A DNA stretch of 64,000 nucleotides from DASXMT01 sp963803065 (GCA_963803065.1 CAWDKW010000005.1:62001-126000); one strand, 5' to 3'; positions 33,600 to 42,320 are shown, numbered from the stretch's first letter. The notes: a model not told the origin generated them from the letters alone. Numbers and translations: made by a program.

Positions 33600-36212
33600 T
33601 CAGGACGCCCGTTCGGTGATCGGTTCGCCGGCCTCGGCCGGGTGCTCGTCGGCCTGGGCATGGAGGGCGGCGTCGGGATCCTCGGGCACGGCCAGGTGGA
33701 GGCTCGGGCGTGGTACGTCGACGGGGTCGGCGTGCTTGTACTGGTACTTGTACTTGTACTTGTACTTGGCCTTCTTCTTTTTCTTCTTCTGTCGGGCACC
33801 CGGGTCCTGCGGGCCGGCCGACGAACCTCCCGGGGTCCCGTCCTCGCCGGTGCCCACGTCCTGCTCCGGTCGCTCGTCTCTGGCCATGGGGGCTTCCTTG
33901 GCCAGCTCGGCCTGACGGGCCATGGCGTACTCCCGGACGGCCGGATGCCCGTCGTAGTGGTCCTCCGCGCTGCCGTTGTGCAGGACCATCGACCAGTGGG
34001 CCGGGGCCAGGGCCTCGGGCCGGCGAGTGGCCGGCGGCGGGGGGAGGGGCTTGTAGAGGTGCTTCACCGTGTTGAGCCAGAGGTCGACGATCGAGTGCCG
34101 CAGGCCCAAGAAGGCCACGATGGCGTAGCTGGCCAACACCAGGTTGAGGGCGGCGAACACGGCGTTGACCCAGCGGTGACCGGGGACGTCCCGGTAGAGG
34201 GTGTAGGCCGACAGGGCCACGAGGGCGTAGGGAACCAGGACGAACAGGGCCGGGGTGGTGGTGCGGTTGCGCACCTTGGGCGTGCGGGCGAAGGCGATCT
34301 TCTTGCCGCTGAGCGCCTGGCCCACCGACTTGAACACCCCCGAAAGGTTGACGGGCAACAAGATGAGGTTGAACCCGTAGATGCGGGCCACGTCGGTCCG
34401 CTTGTAGCCGCACCGCTTCAGGTCGCTCGCCATGACGGCGAAGTAGGGCATGGCCGCCACGATGACCAGGGGGGACAGCAATCGGTTGTCGTAGGGATAC
34501 GCCAACATGAGCACCAGGCTGATGCTGGCCCAGCAGATGGAGGCCAGGTAGTTGACTCGGAGCATCCGCTCGCCCAGCCGCATGCGCTCGCCCCGGCGCT
34601 TGCGCTCCTTGGCGTTCCGCCACAGCTTGGGCAGGATGAGCAGGCCGCCGTCGGCCCACCGTTGCCGCTGGATGCACAGCGACCCGAAGTCGGGCGGCGT
34701 GGCGCTGTAGCTCAGGCGCTCGGGGTAGTTGACCAGCGTCCAGCCGTGCACGCCGAGATCCACGCTCGACTCGGTGTCCTCGATGACCGTGTTGTCCTGG
34801 ACGTAGCGGTGGATGGGCCAGCCGTTCACCTCGTCGGCCTCGTCCAGGTCGTCGAGGGCCCGCTTGCGGATCACCGCGTTGGCACCCACCCAGAAGGTGG
34901 CGTCGTAGTGGGTCATGCCCTGGTGGACGATGTGCTGGATGTCGGTGCTGGCCCCGGCGATCCGCTCGAGCCTGGTGGCCGACCCGGGGAAGGCGGAATA
35001 GGGGGTCTGGGCCACGGCCACCCGCTCGTTCTCCGGTTGTTCGAGGAGGTAGACCAGTCGCAGGCAATACTCGGCCAGAAGGACGCTGTCGGCGTCCAAC
35101 GTGAGGATGTAGTCGGGATCGGGCACCGACATGGTGCTGGCGTGGGCCGCCGCCGGCACCAGGACGCGCCGCCCCTCGACCGTGTCCTCGCGGTAGCTGC
35201 CGCCCATGAGGCCGATGTAGCTGTTCAGGTTCATGGCCTTGTTGGGCTCCGACGAGAGCGACCCGTACTGCTTGCGCTCGAAGCTGACCAGCTTGGCCTG
35301 GAACGTCCAGGCCAGCCGCCGGTAGAGCTGCAGGATGCGGTCGGCGGGCAGGGTCGCCCCGTCCGTGGCCGCCCCCTCGAGGGCGGCGGCCACGGCGAGG
35401 AGATCCGACGCCAGGGCCCGGAGCACCTCGTCGACGAAGAACTGGTCGGCGTGGTCCACGACCTCCTCGTCGTCGGCCAGCTGGGTCAGCCAGGCAGCGG
35501 CCAGCCCGTAGGTGGACCCGACCCGGCGGACCTCCTCGGCGTCGGGGGAGTAGGTCGGCGACACCCGGGACTCGAAGACCTCGAGGGCCCGGGTGAAGGT
35601 CTCGCTCGGACCGGAGAGCAGCTCGGCGACCTCGTCGGGCACTGCCCGGGCCGCCTCGAGCATGGCGAGGTGGCCGGGATCCGTCGGCTCGGGGGGGTCG
35701 TCGATGAGCAGGGCCACCCGCATGTTCGGGTACTCCTGAAGGGCGGCCGACAACAGGGTGGTGCGCACCACCCGGACGTCCTCCCGGTAGGAAGGCACGA
35801 GGACGGTCAGCGTGGGCATGGTCCGGTCGAACAGGCCGTCGAGGACGGCCCGGGGGACACGGCGGTGGGCCCGGGTGCGGTGGAGGAAGCCCTGCCGGGT
35901 GACCAGGTAGGCCAGGGCCGACCCGGTGAGGGCGGTCACGATCACCAGGTAGGAGACGGCCTCGAGCGAGAAGCGCAGGCCCCCGGGTTGCCCGGTCAGG
36001 AAGTGGCGGAGGGTCACCGAGAGGAGGTAGCCCACCCAGGCCAGGACGGTGACCACGATGGCCACCCGGCCCACGGTCAGGGAATGGTCGCTCCGCTTCG
36101 GCGTCACCGCCGGGAGAGCGGTGCGCTTGTCGGCGCCCCACTGGCGTCGTCGGGGCTTGGCTGTCTTCGTTGTGTCTGTCGTGCTGGCGCTGCTCGTCTT
36201 GCCCGTGCCCAT
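33600..36212 (-). CDS. Family 2 processive glycosyltransferase (polysaccharide synthase)
   Basis: 870 aa. Two N-terminal helices, a cytosolic GT2 domain and about five C-terminal helices. Processive-synthase residues: LTVLVPSYRED, the D-x-D in DPDYILTLDADSVLLAEYCL, the ED of VIEDTESSVDLGVHGW, and CIQRQRWADGG (Q-x-x-R-W). This is the architecture of cellulose, chitin or hyaluronan-type synthases; no PilZ domain and no BcsB partner are seen. The cytosolic tail ends with a run of six Lys and an alternating K-Y block encoded by TACTTG hexamer repeats. Coupled to the GH18 gene. Product inferred only to be a surface polysaccharide. Confidence 0.88.
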   Translation of the reverse strand: MGTGKTSSASTTDTTKTAKPRRRQWGADKRTALPAVTPKRSDHSLTVGRVAIVVTVLAWVGYLLSVTLRHFLTGQPGGLRFSLEAVSYLVIVTALTGSALAYLVTRQGFLHRTRAHRRVPRAVLDGLFDRTMPTLTVLVPSYREDVRVVRTTLLSAALQEYPNMRVALLIDDPPEPTDPGHLAMLEAARAVPDEVAELLSGPSETFTRALEVFESRVSPTYSPDAEEVRRVGSTYGLAAAWLTQLADDEEVVDHADQFFVDEVLRALASDLLAVAAALEGAATDGATLPADRILQLYRRLAWTFQAKLVSFERKQYGSLSSEPNKAMNLNSYIGLMGGSYREDTVEGRRVLVPAAAHASTMSVPDPDYILTLDADSVLLAEYCLRLVYLLEQPENERVAVAQTPYSAFPGSATRLERIAGASTDIQHIVHQGMTHYDATFWVGANAVIRKRALDDLDEADEVNGWPIHRYVQDNTVIEDTESSVDLGVHGWTLVNYPERLSYSATPPDFGSLCIQRQRWADGGLLILPKLWRNAKERKRRGERMRLGERMLRVNYLASICWASISLVLMLAYPYDNRLLSPLVIVAAMPYFAVMASDLKRCGYKRTDVARIYGFNLILLPVNLSGVFKSVGQALSGKKIAFARTPKVRNRTTTPALFVLVPYALVALSAYTLYRDVPGHRWVNAVFAALNLVLASYAIVAFLGLRHSIVDLWLNTVKHLYKPLPPPPATRRPEALAPAHWSMVLHNGSAEDHYDGHPAVREYAMARQAELAKEAPMARDERPEQDVGTGEDGTPGGSSAGPQDPGARQKKKKKKAKYKYKYKYQYKHADPVDVPRPSLHLAVPEDPDAALHAQADEHPAEAGEPITERAS

Positions 36213-36263
36213 GCACCCTGCTCCTCAGCCGGTCATCGCTCGTTCGTCCGCAGGCGGCCTTCC

Positions 36264-36312
36264 GGGCCACCGACCCAGCGACCATCCGGGGCCACCGACC
36301 CGGCGACCATCC
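36264..36312. repeat. Tandem duplication, 2 x 24-25 bp
   Basis: GGGCCACCGACCCAGCGACC plus ATCC (36264-36287) and a second copy with one added G and one change (36288-36312); a third, diverged copy may follow. Lies upstream of the synthase start. The 702-base gap 36213-36914 holds no supported gene, only this and three other repeat clusters. Confidence 0.75.
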
Positions 36313-36400
36313 GAGGCCGCCGTCTCGGCGACTGGAGCGCCGGAACGGATCGTCGTGATCCGTTGAGGAGCATCATGAACGGACGCCGTCCCATGGCCGT

Positions 36401-36463
36401 TTGCCTGTCGTCCCCGTCTTTTTGCCTGTCGTCCCAGCTTTTTTGCCTGTCGTCCCAGTCCTT
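36401..36463. repeat. Tandem array, 3 x 21 bp
   Basis: Unit TTGCCTGTCGTCCCAGCTTT plus T, three contiguous copies with few changes. The T-runs are the most AT-rich short segments of the gap. The spacing of exactly 21 bp places the copies on one face of the helix, so a protein-binding role is conceivable but unproven. Confidence 0.85.
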
Positions 36464-36500
36464 GAGCGGCCACGGCTGCCGTCCCCCGGCCACATCGCCG

Positions 36501-36548
36501 GATGCCGGCATCGGGACCAGTGGGGATGCCGGCATCGGGACCAGTAGG
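36501..36548. repeat. Tandem duplication, 2 x 24 bp
   Basis: GATGCCGGCATCGGGACCAG plus TGGG, then the same with TAGG. Each unit contains the palindrome GATGCCGGCATC (12 bp, perfect), so the pair gives two strong, regularly spaced symmetric sites. This could be a dimeric regulator site duplicated in tandem. Confidence 0.8.
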
Positions 36549-36698
36549 GATGACTTCCCGGGACGCCCGTGGGACAAAACCCCGGTCCTTCACTGTTCGT
36601 GAGAATCGATGCCTCGGCAATGGCCGACTGTCGGTTCGATTCCGGCCACGAGGTCGGCGCAACGCGCGCCGGGGCGCCCCCGGCCGGTGTTACTTTCG

Positions 36699-36764
36699 CC
36701 CGCGTTTGGGCGAATCGGGCGAGCTGGACGATGCGAGCCTTCCGCCTTTTCGCCCAAAGGCGGG
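36699..36764. repeat. Dispersed 16-mer, second locus
   Basis: The complement of TTCGCCCAAACGCGGG lies at 36699-36714, and a one-mismatch forward copy (TTCGCCCAAAGGCGGG) at 36749-36764. The two form an inverted pair 34 bases apart. The reverse copy sits in TTCGCCCGCGTTTGGGCGAA, a 7-bp hairpin with a 6-base loop. Same element as at 10798-10879. Confidence 0.7.
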
Positions 36765-36914
36765 CGGAACCGAACTCCGCTCGGCCGCGACCACGCATCC
36801 CGGGCGGCTCGTAGCCGGAGGCTCACAATGCCAGGCGTACGCTCACTGTCGGTGGTCGCCGGCCGAAGGTTCGATCGAGTGTCTGGCTACTCGTAGATGC
36901 GAGCCAGTATCTGG

Positions 36915-38361
36915 CTACTCGTAGACGATGGACACGGCCGCATCGATGCGCCGGACAGCCGAGTCGACCTGGTCGTAGGCGTCAGCGGTCCCGTAGACGC
37001 TGTAGACCATCTCGCCAAAGCCCTGATGCCAGTCGACAGCATCGCCCGGGCCCCGATGGACGGTCACCGCTTCCACGCCTGGCACCCGGCTGAGCTCGTC
37101 CTCGCCGCTCATGGCCGAGATACGGGTGGCGGAGGTGGGCGGGGGGGCGACCCGCCGGTAGGCGATCCTCGGAAACGACAGGGGCGGTTCAAGGCTGGGC
37201 GGCATGCCCAGCGCGAGCTCCATGGCCAGCCTCAGCACGGACACCCCGCCGGTGGCCAGCGTGAGCAGTTCGGGGATCCCACCGCCGATCCGCCCGTTCA
37301 CCTCCAAGACGGCCGGTCCGTCAGGGGTGAACTTGACCTCGGTGTGGTGGCAGCCGTGTCGGACCTCGAGGACCGACAGGGCGGCGCCGGCGAGGTCGAG
37401 AGCGGCACGACGGTCGTCGGGGGCGATGTCGCTGGGCAGGATGCTGCCTGTCTCGCGGAACGGGTCGGCGAACGCGAACCGGCCCGTCACCGCCAGGTGG
37501 TGGATCGACCCGGCATGGAGGAAGCTCTCGACCGAGACGACATTGGAGAAGCGCGAGACCGGCCTCGTTGTGTCTTCGAGAAAGCCCTCGAGTATCCATC
37601 CGGATTCCTCGACCGGGTGCTCGTCGACGGGGTGCTCCTCGACCCGTGTGCTCCTCACCCGTGCTGCTCCTCACCCGGTGCTCCTCACCCGTGTGCTCCT
37701 CACCCGGCTGCTCCTCGGCCGGGTGCTCCTGCCATGCCGCGAAGACCCGGCCGAGCGCTGCCGCGTCGGCAACCGGGATGACGTTTCGACTGCCGCCACC
37801 CTTCCGCGGCTTGAGCACAGCTGGGAAGTGCATGGCCCGAGCCAGTCGTTCCGCCTCGGGCCCGCCGATCCCGTCGGGGAGGATCAGGAACGGGGGGACG
37901 GGGAGGCCGGCGTCCCGCATCATCTGACGTTGGCGCATCTTGTCGGTGAGGCGTTCGGCCACGGTCGGCGAGTGGAAGGTCAAGCCGAGCCGGGCCGCCA
38001 CTTCGGCCAGCAGGGCCGTTCGCCGGTCGTTCAGAGCCACGATCCCGTCCGGGTCGGTGGCGCGCAACGCCTCGACGATCTGGCCCGCGTCCATCCCGGC
38101 CGTGTGCACCACCGACCCGAACTTCTGGAGCAGGCGCTCGACCTGGGTCATCCCCGGCTCGCTGCGGTCGATCACCCAGATCGGCCAGCACAGGTCCCGT
38201 GCCGCCTCCCCGAGCAAGAAGGCGGACGGAGAGGCGCTGTCGTAGGGGATGATCAGGCGGCGCTGGTCGCCGTCGCCGTCCCCATCCGCGTTGCGGTCGG
38301 CAACCGCTGCCCCGCCAACCGACCTGACCCCCCTCGAGCTCACCGACGCAGGGTAATGCAC
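36915..38361 (-). pseudogene. ATP-grasp carboxylate-amine ligase split inside a minisatellite
   Basis: The first frame (38361 to about 37640) encodes an N-terminal pre-ATP-grasp part (IIPYDSASPSAFLLGEAARD, GIVALNDRRTALLAEVAARL) and the nucleotide-binding half (FPAVLKPRKGGGSRNVIPV). After the 15-bp repeat the second frame, open from 37658 and ending at 36915, gives ILEGFLEDTTRPVSRFSNVV, HHTEVKFTPDGPAVLEVNGR (metal-binding E-x-N-x-R) and a C-terminal domain. Joined, they make a ~480-aa ligase of the CarB/BacD-like type that couples a carboxylate to an amine with ATP. Net +1 base in the repeat breaks it. Either a real pseudogene, a sequence error in a hard repeat, or rescued by frameshifting. 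Confidence 0.8.
37611..37731. repeat. 15-bp coding minisatellite with net +1 frameshift
   Basis: Eight units of the form GAGGAGCACACGGGT (read on the minus strand; E-E-H-T-G). In reading order from 37731 their lengths are 15, 15, 15, 14, 16, 16, 15 and 15 bp, so the array is 121 bp, 8 x 15 + 1. The 14- and 16-bp units cancel; the second 16-bp unit (37641-37656) leaves the frame shifted. Located in a loop of the ATP-grasp domain. Confidence 0.9.
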
Positions 38362-38519
38362 CGCCGGGGGCGGCCAAGCCTGTGATCCGTCATGACCAGG
38401 GGCGTCTGCTTGCTTGAAGGCAACTCAACGTACAGCGCGCACCCTGTGTGTCGCCGTCGGGGCGATCCCCCACTGCAGGGGCCAACGACTGCCCGACGCC
38501 CACAAGATGGTGTGAGGAA

Positions 38520-39779
38520 CTAGCGGCCCACCGGCGCCGAGGGCTCGAAGGCCACCGGCAGATGCTTGACTCCGTTGATGAAGTTGGACTGGAGCCGCTC
38601 CACCTTGCCGTCGAGACGGAGGTCGGGCATCCGGTCGAGGAGTCGGTTGAACATCACCGTGATCTCCATGCGGGCGAGGTTGGCGCCCAGGCAGAAGTGG
38701 GGGCCACCGCCGCCGAAGGCGATGTGGTTGTTCGGGGTCCGGGTGATGTCGAAGACATCGGCGTCCTCGAACACGGTCTCGTCTCGGTTGGCCGACGTGT
38801 GCCAGAAGACGATCTTGTCGCCCGCCGCGATCGGGTAGCCGCCGATCTCGGTGTCGGAAACCGCCGAGCGGCGGAAATGCATCACCGGGGTGACGAAGCG
38901 GAGCATCTCTTCCACCGCTCCGGGGAGGAGCGAGCGGTCGGCCTGGAGCTTCTTCCACTGGTCGGGATGGTCGAAGAAGGCGACCATGGCCCCCGAGATC
39001 AGGTTCCGGGTCGTCTCGTTGCCGGCCACGGCCAGCAACATGAAGAACAGGTCGATCTCGGTGGTCGAGAGCTCGTCCCCGTCGATCTCGGCGTGGGACA
39101 GCACGCTGATCAGGTCCTCGTGGGGATCGCCCTTCTTCTTGGCCACCAGCTCGTCGCAGTAGGCGAACAGCTCCATGGCGGCCATGGCGTTGGACAGGCC
39201 GGGCTCCTCCCCGTCGGCAGCCTGGGTCCCGGCGTCGGCGTACTCCTCGTCGTTGGAGCCGATCATCCGGTTGGACCAGTCGAAGACCAGGTGCCGGTCG
39301 TCCTGTGGCACCCCCATCAGCTCGGCGATGACCTGGAGGGGTAGCTCGGCCGAGATCTCCGTCACGAAGTCGGCGGTGCCCTTCTCGCAGACGTTGTCGA
39401 TGATGCCGTCGGCGTACCCGACCACGGTGGCCTCGAGGTCGCGGATCATCTTGGGCGTGAACCCCTTGTTGACCAACCGCCGGTACCGGGTGTGCATCGG
39501 GGGGTCCATGTTGAGCATCATCAGCCGCTGCTGCTCGAGGTTCTCGCCGTCCATGTCGACGAACAGGGCGCTGCCCTGATACGAGGAGAACCGATCGAAC
39601 TCCCGGTTCACCGTGACGCAGTCGTCGTAGCGGCTGACCGCCCAGAAGCCGCCATTGTGGCTGAGCGGGTCGTCCTGCCACCAGACAGGTGCTTCCTTGC
39701 GCAGGAGGGCGAACCAGTCGTGGGGGACACCGGCGACGAAGTTCTTTGAGTCACACAGGTCGATGTCGGACAGTTGCAT
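38520..39779 (-). CDS. Cytochrome P450, steroid CYP125/CYP142-like
   Basis: 419 aa from ATG 39779 (GGGAGGGG upstream). Heme loop FGGGGPHFCLGANLAR with Cys ~363, I-helix AVAGNETTRN, and E-x-x-R in VEEMLRF. Segments such as RLMMLNMDPPMHTRYRRLVN, ELPLQVIAELMGVPQDDR and DWSNRMIGSNDEEYAD closely recall mycobacterial CYP125/CYP142, which oxidise the cholesterol side chain at C26/27. Substrate is inferred from that likeness and from the KstR-like operator at 39814. The partner ferredoxin is not in the window. Confidence 0.88.
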   Translation of the reverse strand: MQLSDIDLCDSKNFVAGVPHDWFALLRKEAPVWWQDDPLSHNGGFWAVSRYDDCVTVNREFDRFSSYQGSALFVDMDGENLEQQRLMMLNMDPPMHTRYRRLVNKGFTPKMIRDLEATVVGYADGIIDNVCEKGTADFVTEISAELPLQVIAELMGVPQDDRHLVFDWSNRMIGSNDEEYADAGTQAADGEEPGLSNAMAAMELFAYCDELVAKKKGDPHEDLISVLSHAEIDGDELSTTEIDLFFMLLAVAGNETTRNLISGAMVAFFDHPDQWKKLQADRSLLPGAVEEMLRFVTPVMHFRRSAVSDTEIGGYPIAAGDKIVFWHTSANRDETVFEDADVFDITRTPNNHIAFGGGGPHFCLGANLARMEITVMFNRLLDRMPDLRLDGKVERLQSNFINGVKHLPVAFEPSAPVGR

Positions 39780-39813
39780 GGCGCCCCTCCCGGGTGATCG
39801 TCCCACCAGGTTT

Positions 39814-39827
39814 TAGAACCTGTATCA
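39814..39827. promoter_or_regulatory. KstR-like operator (TAGAACCTGTATCA)
   Basis: Fits the KstR consensus T-N-N-A-A-C-N-N-G-T-T-N-N-A at all fixed positions but one (A for the second T of GTT). It lies 35 bases before the P450 start and about 125 before the divergent PHA depolymerase start. The only other close match seen is TAGAACGTGTATCA before the igr-like operon at 58230. The shared next base (G) extends the match. No kstR gene is in the window. Confidence 0.7.
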
Positions 39828-39952
39828 GATCGAGCTTACGGCAATCCGGGCTCGGTGGGCGACCGCGGCCTGAGGAGGTTCCCATCCCAGGTACCGTGTC
39901 CACACTCGTCGTCTTCGAAACCTCCAGCCCATCGAGAACAGCAGGTGCAATC

Positions 39953-41173
39953 GTGCTCTACCAGGCCTATCAGGCACACCGGGACCTGACCGCTCCGGCC
40001 CGGGCGTTGGCCGGGCTGGCCCGGTTCACCGTGGGGGAGCTGCCCGGCGCCTGGACCGACAATCCGCTGTCCCGCCGGCTGTCGGCCGGCTACGAGATGG
40101 TGGGCCGGTCCCGGCTGACCCACGAGCGACCCCCCTTCGGGATCGACCAGGTGACGGTGGCCGGGCGGACCGTCGCCGTGCGCGAGGAAGTGGCCCTCGC
40201 CACCCCGTTCTCCACCCTCCTCCACTTCGTGAAGGACGACGTCACCGGGTCCCAGCCCACCGTGCTGCTGGTCACCGCGCTGGCCGGCCACTTCTCCACC
40301 TTGCTCCGCTCCACCATCCGGTCCCTCCTGGGCGACCACGACGTGTACGTCACCGACTGGCTGAACGCCCGGGACGTCGGGGTGGAGCACGGTGCGTTCG
40401 GGTTCGACGACTACGTCGGCCAGCTGGTCACCTTCCTCGAGCACATCGGGCCCGGCGCCCATCTCATGGCCGTCTGCCAGCCATGCCCGGCCGCATTGAG
40501 TGCGGCATCGCTGATGGCCGCGGCCGACAACCCGGCCCAGCCGAGGAGCCTCGTGCTGATGGCCGGCCCGGTGGACACCCGGGTCAGCCCGACCAAGGTC
40601 AACGAGCTGGCCCACGCCAAGCCGATCAGCTGGTTCGAGCGCAACGTGATCGCCACCGTCCCGTTCCGCTACCGGGGTGCTACCCGCCGGGTGTACCCCG
40701 GCTTCATCCAGGTGTCCGGGTTCGTGTCCATGAACCTCGGGCGCCACGTCGAACAGCACATCGCCCTCTACAACGACCTGGTCCGGGGCGACTACGAGGA
40801 GGCCAAGGGGATCGAGGACTTCTACGACGAGTATTTCGCCGTGCTCGACATGCCCGCCGAGTTCTACCTGGAGACGGTGGACCGGGTCTTCCAGCGCGAG
40901 CTGCTGGCCCAGGGCCGGCTGACCTGGCGGGGCGTGCCGGTCGAGCCGGGCGCCATCCGGCGCACCGGCCTGCTCACCGTGGAGGGGGAGAAGGACGACG
41001 TGTGCGGGATCGGCCAGACCATGGCCGCCCAGGCGCTGTGCTCGGGAATCAAGCCGTCGAAGAAGCGCCACCATCTGCAGCCCGGCGTAGGCCACTACGG
41101 GGTGTTCAGCGGAAGCAGATGGGAGAAGCAGATCTATCCCATCGTGCGGAACTTCATCCTGGCCAACGACTGA
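39953..41173 (+). CDS. phaZ: Intracellular polyhydroxyalkanoate depolymerase
   Basis: 406 aa from GTG 39953, chosen because the family begins MLYQ...; here VLYQAYQAHRDLTAPARALA. Alternative GTG at 39896. Alpha/beta hydrolase with a Cys nucleophile in LMAVCQPCPAALSA (Cys ~175) instead of Ser, as in intracellular PhaZ. Asp lies in VEGEKDDVCG and His in QPGVGHYGVFSG. It breaks down PHA granules. Nearby phasin and PhaC complete the storage locus. It shares a control region with the P450. Confidence 0.88.
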   Translation: MLYQAYQAHRDLTAPARALAGLARFTVGELPGAWTDNPLSRRLSAGYEMVGRSRLTHERPPFGIDQVTVAGRTVAVREEVALATPFSTLLHFVKDDVTGSQPTVLLVTALAGHFSTLLRSTIRSLLGDHDVYVTDWLNARDVGVEHGAFGFDDYVGQLVTFLEHIGPGAHLMAVCQPCPAALSAASLMAAADNPAQPRSLVLMAGPVDTRVSPTKVNELAHAKPISWFERNVIATVPFRYRGATRRVYPGFIQVSGFVSMNLGRHVEQHIALYNDLVRGDYEEAKGIEDFYDEYFAVLDMPAEFYLETVDRVFQRELLAQGRLTWRGVPVEPGAIRRTGLLTVEGEKDDVCGIGQTMAAQALCSGIKPSKKRHHLQPGVGHYGVFSGSRWEKQIYPIVRNFILAND

Positions 41174-41203
41174 GGCCCCCCCGGTGCCGGCCGGGCGGTG
41201 AGC

Positions 41204-41860
41204 TCAGAACTCCATCTCGAGCTCCTCCACGTCCTCCGGCTCCTTCTTGGCCTCCTCGGTCCACTCGGTCATCTCCGGAAGGGCGAGCATGGTCGAGGTG
41301 TAGTCGTCTGACAGCGAGCCCACCTTGACGTCGTAGGTCCGGATCCGGGTGCACACCGGGGCGAACATGGCATCGGCCAAGGTCGGTCGGGCGCCGAAGA
41401 GGAAGGGGCCGCCCGAGGCGGTCATGCACTCGTGCCAGATGTCCTCGACCCGGTCGAGGTCGGCCCGGGCCCCCTGCCAGACCGGGTACCCGGGATGGTG
41501 GGCCTTCAGGTTCATGGGCAGGGCCGAGCGCAGGTTGGCGAATCCCGACTGGATCTCCCCGGAGACCGAGCGGCACCAGGCCCGCTCGGCCACGCCGGCG
41601 GGGATCAGGCCTCGCTCGGGGTCCAGCTCGTGGAGGTACTCGGCGATGGCGATCGTGCTCCACACGGCGACCTTCCCGTCGGTGAGCCGCGGCACCAGCA
41701 GGGACGGGGAGAGCATGAGCAGCTCGGCCCGGGCCCCGGGGTCCTGGCTGTCGATGGACTCGACGGTGAAGTCGATGCCCGAGAACCGGCAGAGCAGCCA
41801 GCCTCGGAGCGACCAGGCCCCGTAGTTCCTGCTGTTGATGGTGAGAACGGCCGGTGGCAC
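41204..41860 (-). CDS. Glutathione S-transferase-family protein
   Basis: 218 aa from GTG 41860. N-terminal thioredoxin-like part (LTINSRNYGAWSLRGWLLCR, LLMLSPSLLVPRLTDGKVAV, the conserved cis-Pro) and an all-helical C-terminal part (GRARPTLADAMFAPV-like: GGPFLFGARPTLADAMFAPV). Typical for small GSTs of unknown substrate; actinobacteria mostly lack glutathione, so another thiol or a non-enzymatic role is possible. Sits 6 bases past the phasin stop in the same direction. Confidence 0.85.
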   Translation of the reverse strand: MPPAVLTINSRNYGAWSLRGWLLCRFSGIDFTVESIDSQDPGARAELLMLSPSLLVPRLTDGKVAVWSTIAIAEYLHELDPERGLIPAGVAERAWCRSVSGEIQSGFANLRSALPMNLKAHHPGYPVWQGARADLDRVEDIWHECMTASGGPFLFGARPTLADAMFAPVCTRIRTYDVKVGSLSDDYTSTMLALPEMTEWTEEAKKEPEDVEELEMEF

Positions 41861-41866
41861 GCGGGG

Positions 41867-42169
41867 TCAGGCGGCCTTCTTGGCCACCGGCGCCTGGGCC
41901 GGCGCCGGTGCCGGTGCCGTCATCGCCACCAGGCTCGACAGGAAGGCGTGCTGGGCCTCGAGCAGGCGGCTGGCGAAGGAGAAGGTGGCGTCCACCGTCT
42001 CACCCGGCGTGGGCATCTTGTCGGCGAAGGGCATCGAGGACATATCCGGACGGAAGGTGTCGAAGGCCGACGTGGTCGACTGCAGGGCCCCGAGTGTCCA
42101 GCCCTGGCTGGTCTCGATGGCCTTGATCACGCCGTCTTGGACCTTCTCGGTGGCTTCGAGTGCGTTCAT
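41867..42169 (-). CDS. Phasin-like PHA granule protein
   Basis: 100 aa. Helical, amphipathic N-terminal part (ALEATEKVQDGVIKAIETSQ) with a hydrophobic middle (ATFSFASRLLEAQHAFLSSL). A PAPAPAQAPVAKKAA tail follows, the Ala/Pro/Lys ending common in phasins. Located between PHA synthase and depolymerase, which supports a role coating PHA granules. Sequence families of phasins are loose, so this rests on composition and position. Confidence 0.7.
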   Translation of the reverse strand: MNALEATEKVQDGVIKAIETSQGWTLGALQSTTSAFDTFRPDMSSMPFADKMPTPGETVDATFSFASRLLEAQHAFLSSLVAMTAPAPAPAQAPVAKKAA

Positions 42170-42320
42170 GGTGTGCCTTTCTGTCGGTGTGTCTGGTCGT
42201 TACTGCGGTGGTAAGGGTGTGCGGTGGTAGGGGTGTGCTGTGGGAAGAGGAGGAGATGCGGGGAGAGGAGAAGGAGACGCGGGGAGAGGAGGGAGAGATG
42301 GTGCAGCGATGGGCGTGTCC

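Noticed and set aside
33642..36602. Plus-strand open frame of 986 codons opposite the polysaccharide synthase
   Set aside because: Gly/His/Arg-rich composition without domains; it mirrors the minus-strand synthase, whose motifs are complete.
37611..37731. Phase variation by change of repeat number in the ATP-grasp gene
   Set aside because: Gain or loss of whole 15-bp units keeps the frame, so copy number alone cannot switch it; only single-base indels can.
41174..41203. Rho-independent terminators at convergent gene ends
   Set aside because: Several GC-rich hairpins can be drawn at gene ends, but none is followed by a clear T-run, so no terminator was called.
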